A stretch of DNA of 21,364 bases from Pavlovales sp. CCMP2436 (taxonomy: Eukaryota > Haptophyta > Pavlovophyceae > Pavlovales), in NCBI GenBank assembly GCA_026770615.1, contig MU631626.1:60928-82291 (forward strand), read 5' to 3'. Below are positions 1-8,122 of this stretch, in pieces (the stretch's first letter is position 1; every line of letters begins with the position of its first letter). A program made the position numbers and the translations under genes. The notes beneath the pieces are model-generated. The model was given only the letters and a program-made list of their open reading frames with translations. It was not told the DNA's origin and ran no database searches.

Positions 1-168
1 GCAGCACACCTGCAGCACACCCGTTGCGTTCACAGCCACTCTCACACACCCACTGTCACACGCCCACTGTCACACACCCACTGTCACACACCCACTGTCA
101 CACACCTGCAGCACACCTGCAGCACACCTGCAGCACACCTGCAGCACACCCGTTGCGTTCACAGCCTC
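1..168. repeat. Two interleaved minisatellites (15-bp and 11-bp units)
   Basis: A 15-bp unit (CACTGTCACACACCC) repeats about four times at roughly 50-108. An 11-bp unit (TGCAGCACACC) repeats four times at 109-152. A 27-bp block with the 11-bp unit followed by CGTTGCGTTCACAGCC occurs at 11-37 and again at 140-166, so the array grew by a larger duplication. The open frame across it is a by-product of the repeats. I place the block inside an intron, because the first exon of the downstream gene seems to start at 236 after a branch-point-like CTGAC and TACAG. Confidence 0.9.
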
Positions 169-235
169 TATGTGAAAACCAATCACCCGTTCCCTACTCA
201 GGGCTTACTGACGGCATTCTAGCAACTGACTACAG

Positions 236-2710
236 GCTTCCCACTCGGGACCACTTCGGAACAAATTCGAGAGATTTTCGAGCCCTTTGGTCAGGTCGTC
301 GACGTGACGTTCGGAGTCAACCGAGTAACCAAGTGCGTGTGTGAATATTCATAAAAATATCCGGCCCTGGTCGACGTGACCTTCGGAGTCAACCAAATGA
401 CCAAGTTCGTGTGTAAATATCTATAAAACGTCCGGCCCCGATAATGGTCTATCAGACTCACAGTGGTGCAGCAATAACACACTACAAGCCGATGACCATT
501 CTGAGCACACGGATAGCGTCACCATCCCCTCGTCGTCATCTAATACCCCCCCCCCACCCACCCCACTGCTCGCCGGTATTATTCTAGTGCGCCCAGACAC
601 ACAAAAAACTTGCACAACTTCTATCCCGGTTCCGTGCTGCCCTCTTGGGCGTGAGCTGACCACCCACCCGCCTGGTTGTGTGCGTAGACGACCGAAGAAT
701 CATTGCTTCGTGGAGTTCAGAAACCCGGTCCATGCAGAGGAGGCGATGTACGCTCTAAAGGGAACGCTAGTAGGTGGCATGAAAATTGATATCGAGCGGA
801 CTACATCGCAGGTGCGCGCTAGCTCTCTTCGTTACTGAACTTCCCCTGCGCGTCCTCTGAACCCGGCCTGAATTCGCCCCGAACCTGCTCTCTCTGTCTT
901 ACTCGCCAGCACTAACCTCTGGACCCCCACCCTCAACTCGCAGATCCGTTACTTCAAGCATATGAACAGATCTGTCGAGCCGGGGCTGCGCAACGATAGC
1001 CCGGGTACCCTCCGACCGCGGCAGCAACGGCAAGCACCGCCTCTCTTTAACACTACGCAGCAGCATTGGCGCAGCCGGTCGCGCAGCCGGTCACGTAGCC
1101 GGTCGCGTAGCCCTACTCGCTTCGCGCGCGGGCCACCTCGCAGCCCCCCCCGTGGCCCTCGCGCACGCAGTCCTCCTCGAAATTACAGCCCGTCTCGCGC
1201 CGGGCCGTGCGGACGCAGCCCGCCGCGCAGACGGAGCCCGACGCGTGGCCGTAGTCCAAGCTGGTCGCGACGGTGCGCGCCACCCGCGATTTTTGTGTGG
1301 CCGATCGCGCCACTGTACTGCTGCTGAATAATATTCCTCTTCGCGAAGGGATATTCAGCGGTGGGGACGGTACCCGTGCTCGGGGTGAATCCCTGGATCT
1401 GAGTGTTTTTCAACGCTTGGCTCCAGTGCGATCCTCCCAAGCGATTTTCAGGATCTTTAAGCGTTCATGCTGTATGTAACACTCGCCAATCCCCTGTCTC
1501 CCTTCTCAACGCCATCGCCAACGCAGACTGGCGCCGCGCAGCCGAAGCCCACTTCGCGGTTCAGAGCTTCGGGATACGCACTACAGCCCCACACAAGGCC
1601 CTCTCCGACGCAGTTCCCCTCGCTTTGTGCGTGGGCGCATCCGCGAGCGCAGCTACAGCCCCGGCGCGGCTACAGCCTCGAGGAGCCCCGACACGCGCAG
1701 GCAGGCGGCGGCCTCTGCCAACAAGGGGCATACCTTCCCTCTCGACGCTGCCTCTGTTCAAGGGGCAGAGTTGCAAGGGGCAGAGTCGACGTCTTGCGCG
1801 CAGATTCGCGACCCGGGTGGACTCTTTTTCCGGTGCGTAAATATCTAAAAATACGTCCATCTCCTGACAGGTCTCCACAGGACCCACGCGTTGAGAAAAC
1901 ACTCGGATCAAGGGACCTTAGCAGAGCACACGGATACCGGCGCGTATGACAGAGCAATATTATTTGGTCTTAATGGTTATCCTACTCTTTCTCATTGGAG
2001 GATGCGTTGGAGCTACATCGGAAATGACCGGACCGACGGTCCGGCACCACCACGAGAAATGGAACCTATTATTTTGTTATTGCAGCCTACACTCAAGCCC
2101 GTACGCCTTCGGGCTGCAAATCGGGGGACGTTAAAATGAACTATTATTAATAAACATTATGATGGACGCGCACAGAGGACACATCTTGGATATCTGATAT
2201 CTTATTTTTGGTGGGAGCTGCCTTTTTTGTTGGCTTTAGCTTAATCCCCCCTCCCCCACCACCACCCACCCCTCCCCCCTCTTAACTCACTACCCACCCC
2301 CCCTCTTAACTAACACACTTACACGCAGAAATCTCGCGCCGCTCACCGGCGAAGACGATCTGCACGCACTCTGCGTACACTTCGGTGTGGTAACACGTGT
2401 AAACATTCCGATCAAAGATATCCCGTAAGTGCAAGAATCTGCCTCTAGCATTGCTCGCGCCCGCCCCTTTGCGCTCGCTAATCCTGACGCCACCGCTCCT
2501 CGCCTGTCCGCGCATGCGCTCGCGGCCTCTCACAGGGGGCACTCCGCAGCTCTGCGTCGAAAATACGGCTTCGTCCAATTCAGGGACGACGCGTCCGCAG
2601 TGGCGGCACACGGGAAGCTACAAGGCTACGAGTTGCAAGGCAGTGCTATCATGGTCGACCTCGCAATAAAGCGCGGCTTCGAACGAGGAGGAGGGCCGCC
2701 GCGGCGCTAG
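236..2710 (+). CDS. SR-like RNA-binding protein, RRM-RS-RRM (5' end outside window)
   Basis: Spliced gene, likely a nuclear pre-mRNA splicing or RNA-processing factor. I read exons 236-332, 688-811, 944-1272, 1527-1832, 2329-2424 and 2536-2710 (TAG at 2708). All junctions are GT..AG and keep phase, giving about 374 visible residues. Exons 1-2 form an RRM lacking its first strand: GFPLGTTSEQIREIFEPFG, then the RNP1-like KNHCFVEF. Exons 3-4 encode an RS domain (SR dipeptides near 1075-1110, then RSPPR/RSPTR and RERSYSP units). A second RRM is split over three exons: RNP2 is LFFRNL, made across the 1832/2329 junction, and RNP1 is KYGFVQF near 2567. The protein ends with an Arg/Gly-rich tail (RGFERGGGPPRR). 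Four of five donors are GTGCGT or GTGCGC; the last is GTAAGT. RNP2 of the first RRM should lie upstream of the window. Intron placement is by eye; the RRM assignments are firm. Confidence 0.8.
298..437 (+). repeat. Tandem duplication of an exon end plus its 5' splice site
   Basis: The last part of the first visible exon and the start of its intron (298-369) are repeated at 370-437 with mismatches. The second copy still encodes a parallel peptide (VDVTFGVNQMTK against VDVTFGVNRVTK). It keeps a donor-like TTCGTGTGTAAATAT and the same CCGGCCCC tail. It lies inside the intron as currently read. Confidence 0.8.
338..545 (+). mobile_element. Dispersed element A, copy 1 (inside SR-gene intron 333-687)
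   Basis: The intron starts GTGCGTGTGTGAATATTCATAA, matching the 5' end of element A (consensus GTGTGAATATCTAAAAATAC). After the local duplication it continues at about 495-530 with GAGCACACGGATAGCGTC, matching the inner part of the element (GAGCACACGGATACCG). The middle differs from other copies. It is a degenerate copy nearly coextensive with the 5' half of the intron. Confidence 0.55.
1833..1953 (+). mobile_element. Dispersed element A, copy 2 (starts at an SR-gene donor site)
   Basis: This copy begins at the donor of intron 1833-2328 (GTGCGTAAATATCTAAAAAT). It runs through CGTTGAGAAAACACTCGGAT and GAGCACACGGATACCG. The same blocks occur in the same order near 3818 and on the minus strand near 16440. 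Only about the first 120 bases of the 496-bp intron match. The rest holds an unrelated repeat (2094-2136) and a pyrimidine tract. Confidence 0.7.
2028..2044. repeat. Perfect 8-bp palindrome in an intron
   Basis: CCGGACCG and CGGTCCGG flank a single A, giving a short perfect inverted repeat in intron 1833-2328. It could be an element end or simply a small cruciform-prone site. Confidence 0.6.
2094..2136 (+). repeat. Dispersed element D, copy 1
   Basis: About 43 bases (AGCCCGTACGCCTTCGGGCT, then GCAAATCGGGGGACGTTAAAA) are nearly identical, in reverse orientation, to 19114-19156. The first part can fold on itself (CCCG..CGGG). The second copy abuts a 22-A run, so this may be the 3' end of a small retroposed or structured RNA sequence. 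Confidence 0.7.
2247..2310 (+). other. Long pyrimidine tract ahead of a splice acceptor
   Basis: C-rich runs such as CCCCCTCCCCCACCACC are interrupted by TTAACTCAC and TTAACTAAC, which resemble branch-point motifs. They precede the CACGCAG acceptor at 2328. This is a suitable 3' splice-site region for exon 2329-2424. Confidence 0.55.
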
Positions 2711-2825
2711 CAGTACTGTCGCGTTCGTCTATCAAGATCGAGCGTGTATTTGCGTTGCGATGACCGCATCGTGACTTCGTGTATTCCGGCCCGTGTGATT
2801 GGCTACAATATGTGGCGCAACCAAG

Positions 2826-2955
2826 TAGAATACCGGCTTAAGGATGGCAAAATGTTATTCTATTGTATTTGTTCTATGACCTTCCTGAGCTTCAAGAAGA
2901 TCATAGAAATATGAATTAAATTAACTATTTTTGACGTCATAAAGCCGGTATTATA
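2826..2955. mobile_element. Small MITE with nested inverted repeats
   Basis: A 130-bp segment has terminal inverted repeats of about 15 bp (TAGAATACCGGCTTA at the left; the right end reads TATAATACCGGCTTT on the other strand). Inside, TTCTATGACCTTC and GAAGATCATAGAA form a second stem with one mismatch around an 11-nt loop. The ends could reflect a TA target duplication. It encodes nothing and lies just downstream of the SR-like gene. Confidence 0.65.
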
Positions 2956-3391
2956 CTTATTGCTACGGGTCGCAGTTTACTTTTCATGCTTCATCATTAT
3001 TTAACAATATAATAACTTTACATCGGTGGCGGTACATCACGTTTAGGAATGCAAATTAGCTCAAGTAAACGGTTGGACACGATCCTTGGCTCGAAACATG
3101 CTCGTTGGAATAGACAGTGTTTGCTAATAAAAAAAGTGTTTCTGTTACTGTATCGATCAAAGTGCGACATACAGAAATTAATACAGAAATTGCGTAAGCC
3201 GAAAAGGTGGGTTGCACAATTTCATTTACTGTTTCTGCGTAGTAAAGTTTTTCAAGCCGGATGCGAGAGTCCGGCCTCTTATTGGCCTTGCAGCAGCGAT
3301 GTCTCTGCTTAGGACGAAGATGGATGAAAACCTCTTGGCGCTCATTCAGCTCGTCGGCGTGATGAGGATGAATGAAAAATTAGATGAAAAG
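2956..3391. other. No convincing gene
   Basis: Mixed-composition sequence. A short frame ending in the first 72-bp repeat unit (Met codons from 3302, ending DEKVK) has no recognisable domain. I see no splice structure that would support it. Confidence 0.4.
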
Positions 3392-3607
3392 GTGAAGTAG
3401 GCGATCTTGGCCGGGCATGCCTGGACACTCCGTAAATCTAAGGTGGAAAATTAGGTAGGAAAAGTGAAGTAGGCGATCGTGGCCGGGCATGCCTGGACAC
3501 TCCTCAAGTCTAAGGTAGAAAAATTAGGGTGGTAAAAGAAGTAGGAGATCTTGGTCGGGAATGCCTGGACACTCCGCAAATCTAAAGTGGAAAAATTAGG
3601 GTGAACA
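3392..3607 (+). repeat. 72-bp tandem repeat, three copies
   Basis: Units at 3392-3463, 3464-3535 and 3536-3607 share a GTGAAGTAGGCGATCTTGG start, CCGGGCATGCCTGGACACTC in the middle and an AAAATTAGG tail, with scattered substitutions and small indels. The core contains the near-palindrome CCGGGCATGCCTGG. There are no variable spacers, so this is not a CRISPR array. Confidence 0.9.
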
Positions 3608-3817
3608 AGTGATTAGTCACACTCGGTGAATGTAAAGTTAAGTACCCACACGTGCCTTCCAAAAGAATATTCTTGAAGTACAAAATATTAAAGCTGTTAA
3701 ACACTTACTTATTATGTTAGTATGTTAGTTATTGACCATGATTTTTGTTGCAGAAAATAGCCGTCTTCGGTTACATCACTATGTATTCCATGTAACGGGA
3801 ATAACTCACCACCATAC

Positions 3818-3955
3818 CCCGGACCCAAGTGTTGAGAAAAAATCGGATCAAGGGACTTTTGCAGAGCACACGGATACCGTCCTCACCGCTAAGGCAGATC
3901 AGGCACACGACAGTCGACGGCTCTCTGACTGACGCGCTGACAGGCCGCTGCTGCC
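3818..3955 (+). mobile_element. Dispersed element A, copy 3
   Basis: Starts at GACCCAAGTGTTGAGAAAA and continues through AGCACACGGATACCGTCCTC to ACGCGCTGACAGGCC. It matches the minus-strand copy at 16236-16440 over its inner and 3' parts, but the 5' GTGTGAATATCT end is missing. It shows that the element extends past what is kept in copy 2. Confidence 0.75.
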
Positions 3956-4036
3956 TATCGCTTGTCTCAATATGCAGCTCACATGCCGCACCTGTAGCAT
4001 AAAATAAACAGACATATAACCTCCGGTAGCCTGTAT

Positions 4037-4083
4037 CCCACTGTGTGATTCTTGTCCACGAGGAGCAAGAATCACACGGTGGG
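4037..4083. repeat. 18-bp stem hairpin
   Basis: CCCACTGTGTGATTCTTG (4037-4054) pairs with CAAGAATCACACGGTGGG (4066-4083) around an 11-nt loop. The only irregularity is one position that becomes a G-U pair in RNA. It could be a foldback element or a small-RNA precursor; no flanking gene explains it. Confidence 0.85.
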
Positions 4084-4188
4084 GTGCGGCGTAAAGCGCG
4101 CGCCAGCCGCCAAGACGTGATATTTTAAAAGGTTTAAAGGTGAGACTTTTCTCACGGGCGTTAAAACACACTAGCGATCCAGTTGCAA

Positions 4189-4270
4189 GTGTAAACACCC
4201 CGATCGGGTCTTGCGTGCACATCCCGGATGTGTAGACACTCCGATCAGGTCTTGCGTACACACCCCGGTA
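4189..4270 (+). repeat. 41-bp tandem duplication
   Basis: GTGTAAACACCCCGATCGGG.. (4189-4229) is followed by GTGTAGACACTCCGATCAGG.. (4230-4270). Both continue with TCTTGCGT and a CCCGG tail. Two imperfect copies. Confidence 0.8.
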
Positions 4271-4277
4271 TTTCGTG

Positions 4278-4351
4278 ATGGACGAGGTAAACAGCCTAGG
4301 CCTGAGCCCGAAAGTGGGACACGCCGACGCCTTGGAATATGCGCAATATAT
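4278..4351 (+). CDS. Possible orphan first exon
   Basis: An ATG at 4278 opens a frame that reads MDEVNSLGLSPKVGHADALE and a few more residues. It ends at a perfect GTAAGT donor (4352) in TATAT|GTAAGTACG. The composition is protein-like and acidic. I cannot find the next exon: the following 250 bases hold a dispersed repeat. It may be a relic of a gene cut by insertions. No family is recognised. Confidence 0.25.
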
Positions 4352-4424
4352 GTAAGTACGCCCCGGTTGTGCGCGTCATATACACCAGCTTGAATTCAAA
4401 TCAGTCTAATTAATTATTGATAGT

Positions 4425-4480
4425 AATAGGGGTTCAAGCTGGCATCTGTCACTCTGACTGTCCTGCAAGTTGCATCACCC
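4425..4480 (+). repeat. Dispersed element C, partial copy
   Basis: GATAGTAATAGGGGTTCAAG followed by CTGGCATCTG and CTGACTGTCCTG matches the module at 15897-15950 and, on the other strand, 20498-20540. The conserved core is GGGRTTCRRGCTGGCR. Confidence 0.65.
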
Positions 4481-4717
4481 CGAATGTTTGTGTACATCAG
4501 TCGGTGTGAGCCTTTTGTCGCATTGTCATTAGGCTATTTTGGATCAGTTGCATTTAGAAATTGCACTATATTGCATGCGTTGTGTACGTCGATCATCAGA
4601 TGATTCGAAGGATGCAGACTATGTACAGCCTTCACGCATCACTGCCCCCTTTAAAGCGTAATACCACTTCGCATGTCAAGGGCATTAGGCGCGCCCAGTC
4701 CGGAATTATACGCGGCA

Positions 4718-5305
4718 TCAAGACGTGCGTGAAGCGTGACGGTGGATGGGCCATTGCCACGAAGTGTGGATGGACCAGGCGCTCGACGGTCGTCGCGCCA
4801 CCGCGCGTGCGGCACGACGACGAGAATGGTGGTGGGAGCGCTCGCTCTTTACGATGACCCCGCTCCTCGTCGAGCGGGGGGAGGCGACGCACGTGGTCGC
4901 CACGGAAAGCAAGTCCTGGACGATGGGGTTGACCGACTTGAGCTCCTTCTAAAGATCGCGGAGCAGCTCGGCCGCGCGCTGGTACGCCGCAGCGTCGCCG
5001 CGGCTCAGCAACGCGGTGCACCCGATGAATAGGTGACCGAGACGGACGGCGACCTCGCACTCAGCGCTCGTGAATCTGCGCGAATCTGGGCGTCTCCCCT
5101 GCCTTGACGTGCAAGCCGCCGACCTGGCCTCGACCGCACCCCGCACAATGAGGCTCGGCCGCCAAATGCCCAACACTTGGATGGGCAGCTGCGGTATGGC
5201 GGAGCCGAAAGCCAGCGCGTTGTTGAAGGCGCACGCGCTCTCCTTGAAGAGCTTGGACTGCGGATGGGTACCGTCGAAGAGCGACTTGATGACGGGCGGC
5301 GACAC
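4718..5305 (-). pseudogene. Probable Helitron-type Rep/helicase N-terminal remnant
   Basis: The minus strand from 5305 encodes SLFDGTHPQSKLFKESACAF followed by NNALAFGS. This resembles the segment just before the Helitron-like N domain of rolling-circle transposases (pattern: LLTG..S..F..NIR.YNNALAF.S). About 100 residues on, KELKSVNPIVQDLL resembles the L..HNP.V..FR stretch that closes that region. A TAG at 4949-4951 interrupts the frame just before KELKS, and the HUH motif and helicase are absent. The family assignment rests on these two motif matches only. Confidence 0.45.
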
Positions 5306-5384
5306 AGGCCATCCTCAAGCGCGAGGAGCGAGCGGCACGCCCGGCCGGCCGCGGTGAGCCACGCAGACGGCTCGGCAGCATGGA

Positions 5385-5551
5385 CGACGGCTCGTCCGCG
5401 CCCGCTCGACGAGGAGCAAGACCGCGCGCGAGGAGCAAGCGGCTCACGCGGCCCAGGCTCGCACGGACGCCTCGTCCGCGCCCTCTCGACGAGGAGCAAG
5501 ACGCGCACGATGAGGGTGCGGCTCACCCTGCGCGGTCCAGGCTCACGCGGC
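5385..5551 (+). repeat. Imperfect ~80-bp tandem duplication, GC-rich
   Basis: Two copies share CTCGTCCGCGCC, CTCGACGAGGAGCAAGAC and CGGCTCAC..GCG plus CCAGGCTC.. blocks, at about 5385-5467 and 5468-5551. They inflate open frames on both strands in this region; no frame here is credible as a gene. Confidence 0.65.
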
Positions 5552-5604
5552 CCGCCGTGAATCGAGACGACGAGCAGGACCGCCGCGATCTCCGGTTTGA
5601 AATT

Positions 5605-5655
5605 GAATTTTAGGTGGGCCATGCTGGTCCGTGCTAGTAGGGCCACCTAATTTGA
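5605..5655. repeat. Short inverted repeat
   Basis: GAATTTTAGGTGGGCC (5605-5620) and GGCCACCTAATTTGA (5641-5655) are inverted copies with two differences around a 20-nt loop. They may mark the end of an element next to the Helitron-like remnant. Confidence 0.6.
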
Positions 5656-6643
5656 AAAAACGCAACGCTATTAAGTAAGAGAGAGGAAACTGTGAAAGTC
5701 TCACCTTCTAATATTGCTGCAACTAATATGTCCCGCCCACGCCGAAGCCACGGAACGCTCGTGCGCGGAGGCCCCGGTACGGCTGCACGGTGACGTGATC
5801 CGGTCGGCGTCGACGCCGGCTTCATTGCCCCCCATCTGTGTTCCATGAGTCGCACGCCACATGTTCCTGCGCGCAAGGAGCACGCAGGCGACCACGAGGC
5901 CGGATGCCTCTGAGGAGGCGCAGCCCGGGCGCCCACCAGAGGCTCGCGCGAGCAGATGTAGCCAATCAGGTGCGCTCGCACGAAAGCCAAGTGTGCGAGA
6001 GATGAATGCTCCGCCGCGTGCTTCGCAGCGCGCTTCAAGCGGTGTGTGTGTGTATGTGCTGTGGTGGTAAATTTCTGACCACGGCATCAGCCATTCCGCC
6101 CTCCCACTCCCTCCCTTGCACCGCCTCGCGCGGGGGCAGGGCTACCGCAAAGCCACGGGAAGAGTTGGAGTTCGCACCCAACCTTTAGTTGGCGCACCTG
6201 CCGCGTGAGCACGGAGCATGGACAAAGCACGTGGACAGATCGAGGTCACTTCGCACCCGGGGCAGAGGCCTCCTGGAGTCACGCGCAAAGCTGCTGCTGA
6301 CACGCTCGAAGCTCGAGATGCTGCGTGGGCCGCACGGTCCAAAGCAGAGCTCCGAGGCTCATACTGCCCTCACGGTTGCGAGCTACCGATGGGGCGCAAC
6401 GCCGCTTTTTTTTTATCTAGCGATAGTTAGTTATTCACCGAGCTCGTCGGTCGGCAGCGCGACGCTCCCACGGAGAGCGGAGCTAGCTGGGCGCACCGGT
6501 TTTTCATAGGCGTGGGCCCATCTGTACACGCTGGCGGTGCAGACTTTCGTGCACGTCCCAGTGGCGGTCACTGTCAGTCCAAGTAACCAGTTGGTTCGCC
6601 ATGTAATTAGCGGCGGGGGGCCGTCCGCCCACTGCCACTGGCG
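5656..6643. other. No convincing gene; GC-rich
   Basis: Overlapping frames up to 134 codons exist on both strands, as expected from high GC. None has a domain, splice structure or consistent codon pattern. A short plus frame at 6218-6430 (starting MDKARGQIEVTSHPGQRPPG) looks somewhat protein-like but cannot be supported. Confidence 0.4.
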
Positions 6644-7282
6644 ATGCTAGCGGGGAATAGCCAGGCTAAGTACTTAATCTGCTCGAATCTATTCCCTAGT
6701 GCAGTCATCCCAGCCGTCAAATGGTGTGCACTGCCGCCACATGGCCGCACACAGCGCCCGCTGTCATGGTGTATGATCATCGCAGGCCCCGCTGTCGCGA
6801 GTAGAGCCACCCCTCCCCCCCCCTCCCCCCCCCGCGCAAGATGGGATATGTCAGTCACCCGTAGGAACGGCTGGACCGTCCAACTGCGACCTGCCGCGCA
6901 GTTGGCGCGCCTCGAGCTGCAGCTGGTCGCGTTCGATGCTTGGTCTAGCATGACCCAAGTCCGGCGTGCACGGCTCAAGGGACGGCTGTGGAGGACCGAA
7001 TACGCCCCGGCGGCGGCGCGAGGAAGGAGGTACACCTCAAGGGTCGACCAAATTCGACAAACAAGCCACCAAAGCAGCGCCATGCCATCTTTCCGGCTGC
7101 GCTCGCCGCCTGCGCGGGCGGCCTGCGCGGAGCGGTTGTGGTTGAGAAACCTTAACAGAGGTCAGTTGAAGGATGCCATAGGGTCAAGTAGAGCAAACCG
7201 CGAGCGCTTGGGTTTGGGGGCGGGGATAACCCCGGTAAGGACGGCCGAGCGTGCGGGGAATCGGACGAACTGCTCTATCTGA
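6644..7282 (+). CDS. Hypothetical ORF, 212 codons, doubtful
   Basis: ATG at 6644, stop at 7280-7282. It is the longest plus frame of the region but has a frame of similar length on the opposite strand (6607-7083), and it crosses a CCCCTCCCCCC run that gives a proline tract. The product is Arg/Ala-rich with no recognisable domain. It may be a chance frame in GC-rich DNA. Confidence 0.15.
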   Translation: MLAGNSQAKYLICSNLFPSAVIPAVKWCALPPHGRTQRPLSWCMIIAGPAVASRATPPPPSPPRARWDMSVTRRNGWTVQLRPAAQLARLELQLVAFDAWSSMTQVRRARLKGRLWRTEYAPAAARGRRYTSRVDQIRQTSHQSSAMPSFRLRSPPARAACAERLWLRNLNRGQLKDAIGSSRANRERLGLGAGITPVRTAERAGNRTNCSI

Positions 7283-7503
7283 CCGGACACGGGCACGTGC
7301 GCACGGTGCTCCTCGCCAAAACATGCTGCGGCACGGGCACCGCAATGACGAGCGCGTAGAAGAGGATGGTATCCGGCTCGCGCAGGCTATCGTTGTTGAG
7401 GCACACGTATTGGGGCGGTCATAGGACTCACATGTGTTCGCGCGGCAAAAGCCATCGCAGGGCAGTCCGTGGGCCGGAAGCTCCGCAGAACTTTGAGGGA
7501 TGC

Positions 7504-7878
7504 TCAAAAGCTGCCATTTCGACGCTTCAAAAACTGAAGAAGAGCTGCCGCGTCGAGGGGCCGCCGCGTCGAGGGGCCGCCGCGTCGAAGCCGCCGCACC
7601 ACCGCATCGTGGCCGCCGTATCTACTGGAGCAATGCCATGCCCCGTCGGGGCGGCACCCGCCTCTCCGTACCGTGGTGACGCGGTCCGGAGGATGGGTGC
7701 CGCCCGTGCGTACGGGGCAGCGCGCGACTTGCTCAACCTTTGTCTTCTTCTCTTTCACGGTGGCCCTCTCGCTCACGGCCTCGAGTGTGCCGCATGGCTC
7801 GCCGGTTGCGGCCAAAGTGATCACGCTCTCGAGTTCGACGCGTGGAACACCATCTCCAATGGCGTTCACGCAGGGTAA
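7504..7878 (-). CDS. Coding-like fragment of unknown function
   Basis: The minus strand from about 7878 reads VNAIGDGVPRVELESVITLA and, further on, SERATVKEKKTKVEQVARCP, which is well-mixed protein-like sequence. It then becomes Arg-rich and stops at 7504. Its upstream end meets the edge of the transposon-like region at 7878-8950, so it may be an exon fragment cut off by that insertion. No family is recognised. Confidence 0.25.
   Translation of the reverse strand, partial: LPCVNAIGDGVPRVELESVITLAATGEPCGTLEAVSERATVKEKKTKVEQVARCPVRTGGTHPPDRVTTVRRGGCRPDGAWHCSSRYGGHDAVVRRLRRGGPSTRRPLDAAALLQFLKRRNGSF
7547..7592 (+). repeat. 16-bp tandem repeat
   Basis: GCCGCGTCGAGGGGCC occurs twice exactly, followed by a third partial copy (GCCGCGTCGAAGCC). 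Confidence 0.85.
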
Positions 7879-8122
7879 GGGCCGAAATTTCACCCCGAAA
7901 AAAAAGTACCCGAAATTCAGTGTTAAGACCCGTTTAATAAGTATGCTCGAAATTTCAGGCGAATTTCACCCTAAATTTAAATTATTGGTTATTTTCGAGG
8001 TGACATCTCGAGCGAAAATTTCGAGCGAAACGTCATCTACGCTGCATTTTCGGGCGAAATGGCCGCCATGGTTTTGGCGCGCAGAATTCAAGCGCGCGTC
8101 AGCGTAGCCGAGCCAGTGCTCG

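Noticed and set aside
24..344. His/Thr/Pro-rich ORF at the window start
   Set aside because: Translation of minisatellite DNA that runs out of frame through the RRM exon.
1273..1479. Frame reading TVLLLNNIPLREG as another RRM start
   Set aside because: It lies in what reads as an intron (1273-1526) joining two RS exons in phase; no RNP1 follows. A decayed RRM copy cannot be excluded.
1946..2134. Hydrophobic ORF starting MTEQYYLVLMVILLFLIGG
   Set aside because: Falls inside intron 1833-2328 over repeat sequence; no homology or splice support.
3392..3607. CRISPR-like array
   Set aside because: Three 72-bp units directly abut, with no unique spacers, in a eukaryotic context.
5005..5646. 213-codon minus-strand ORF
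   Set aside because: Ser/Arg/Pro-rich low complexity driven by an ~80-bp tandem repeat, and overlapping the better Helitron-like frame.
7260..7330. Ankyrin-like peptide ELLYLTGHGHVRTVLLAKTC
   Set aside because: A single short resemblance followed soon by a stop; no repeat series.
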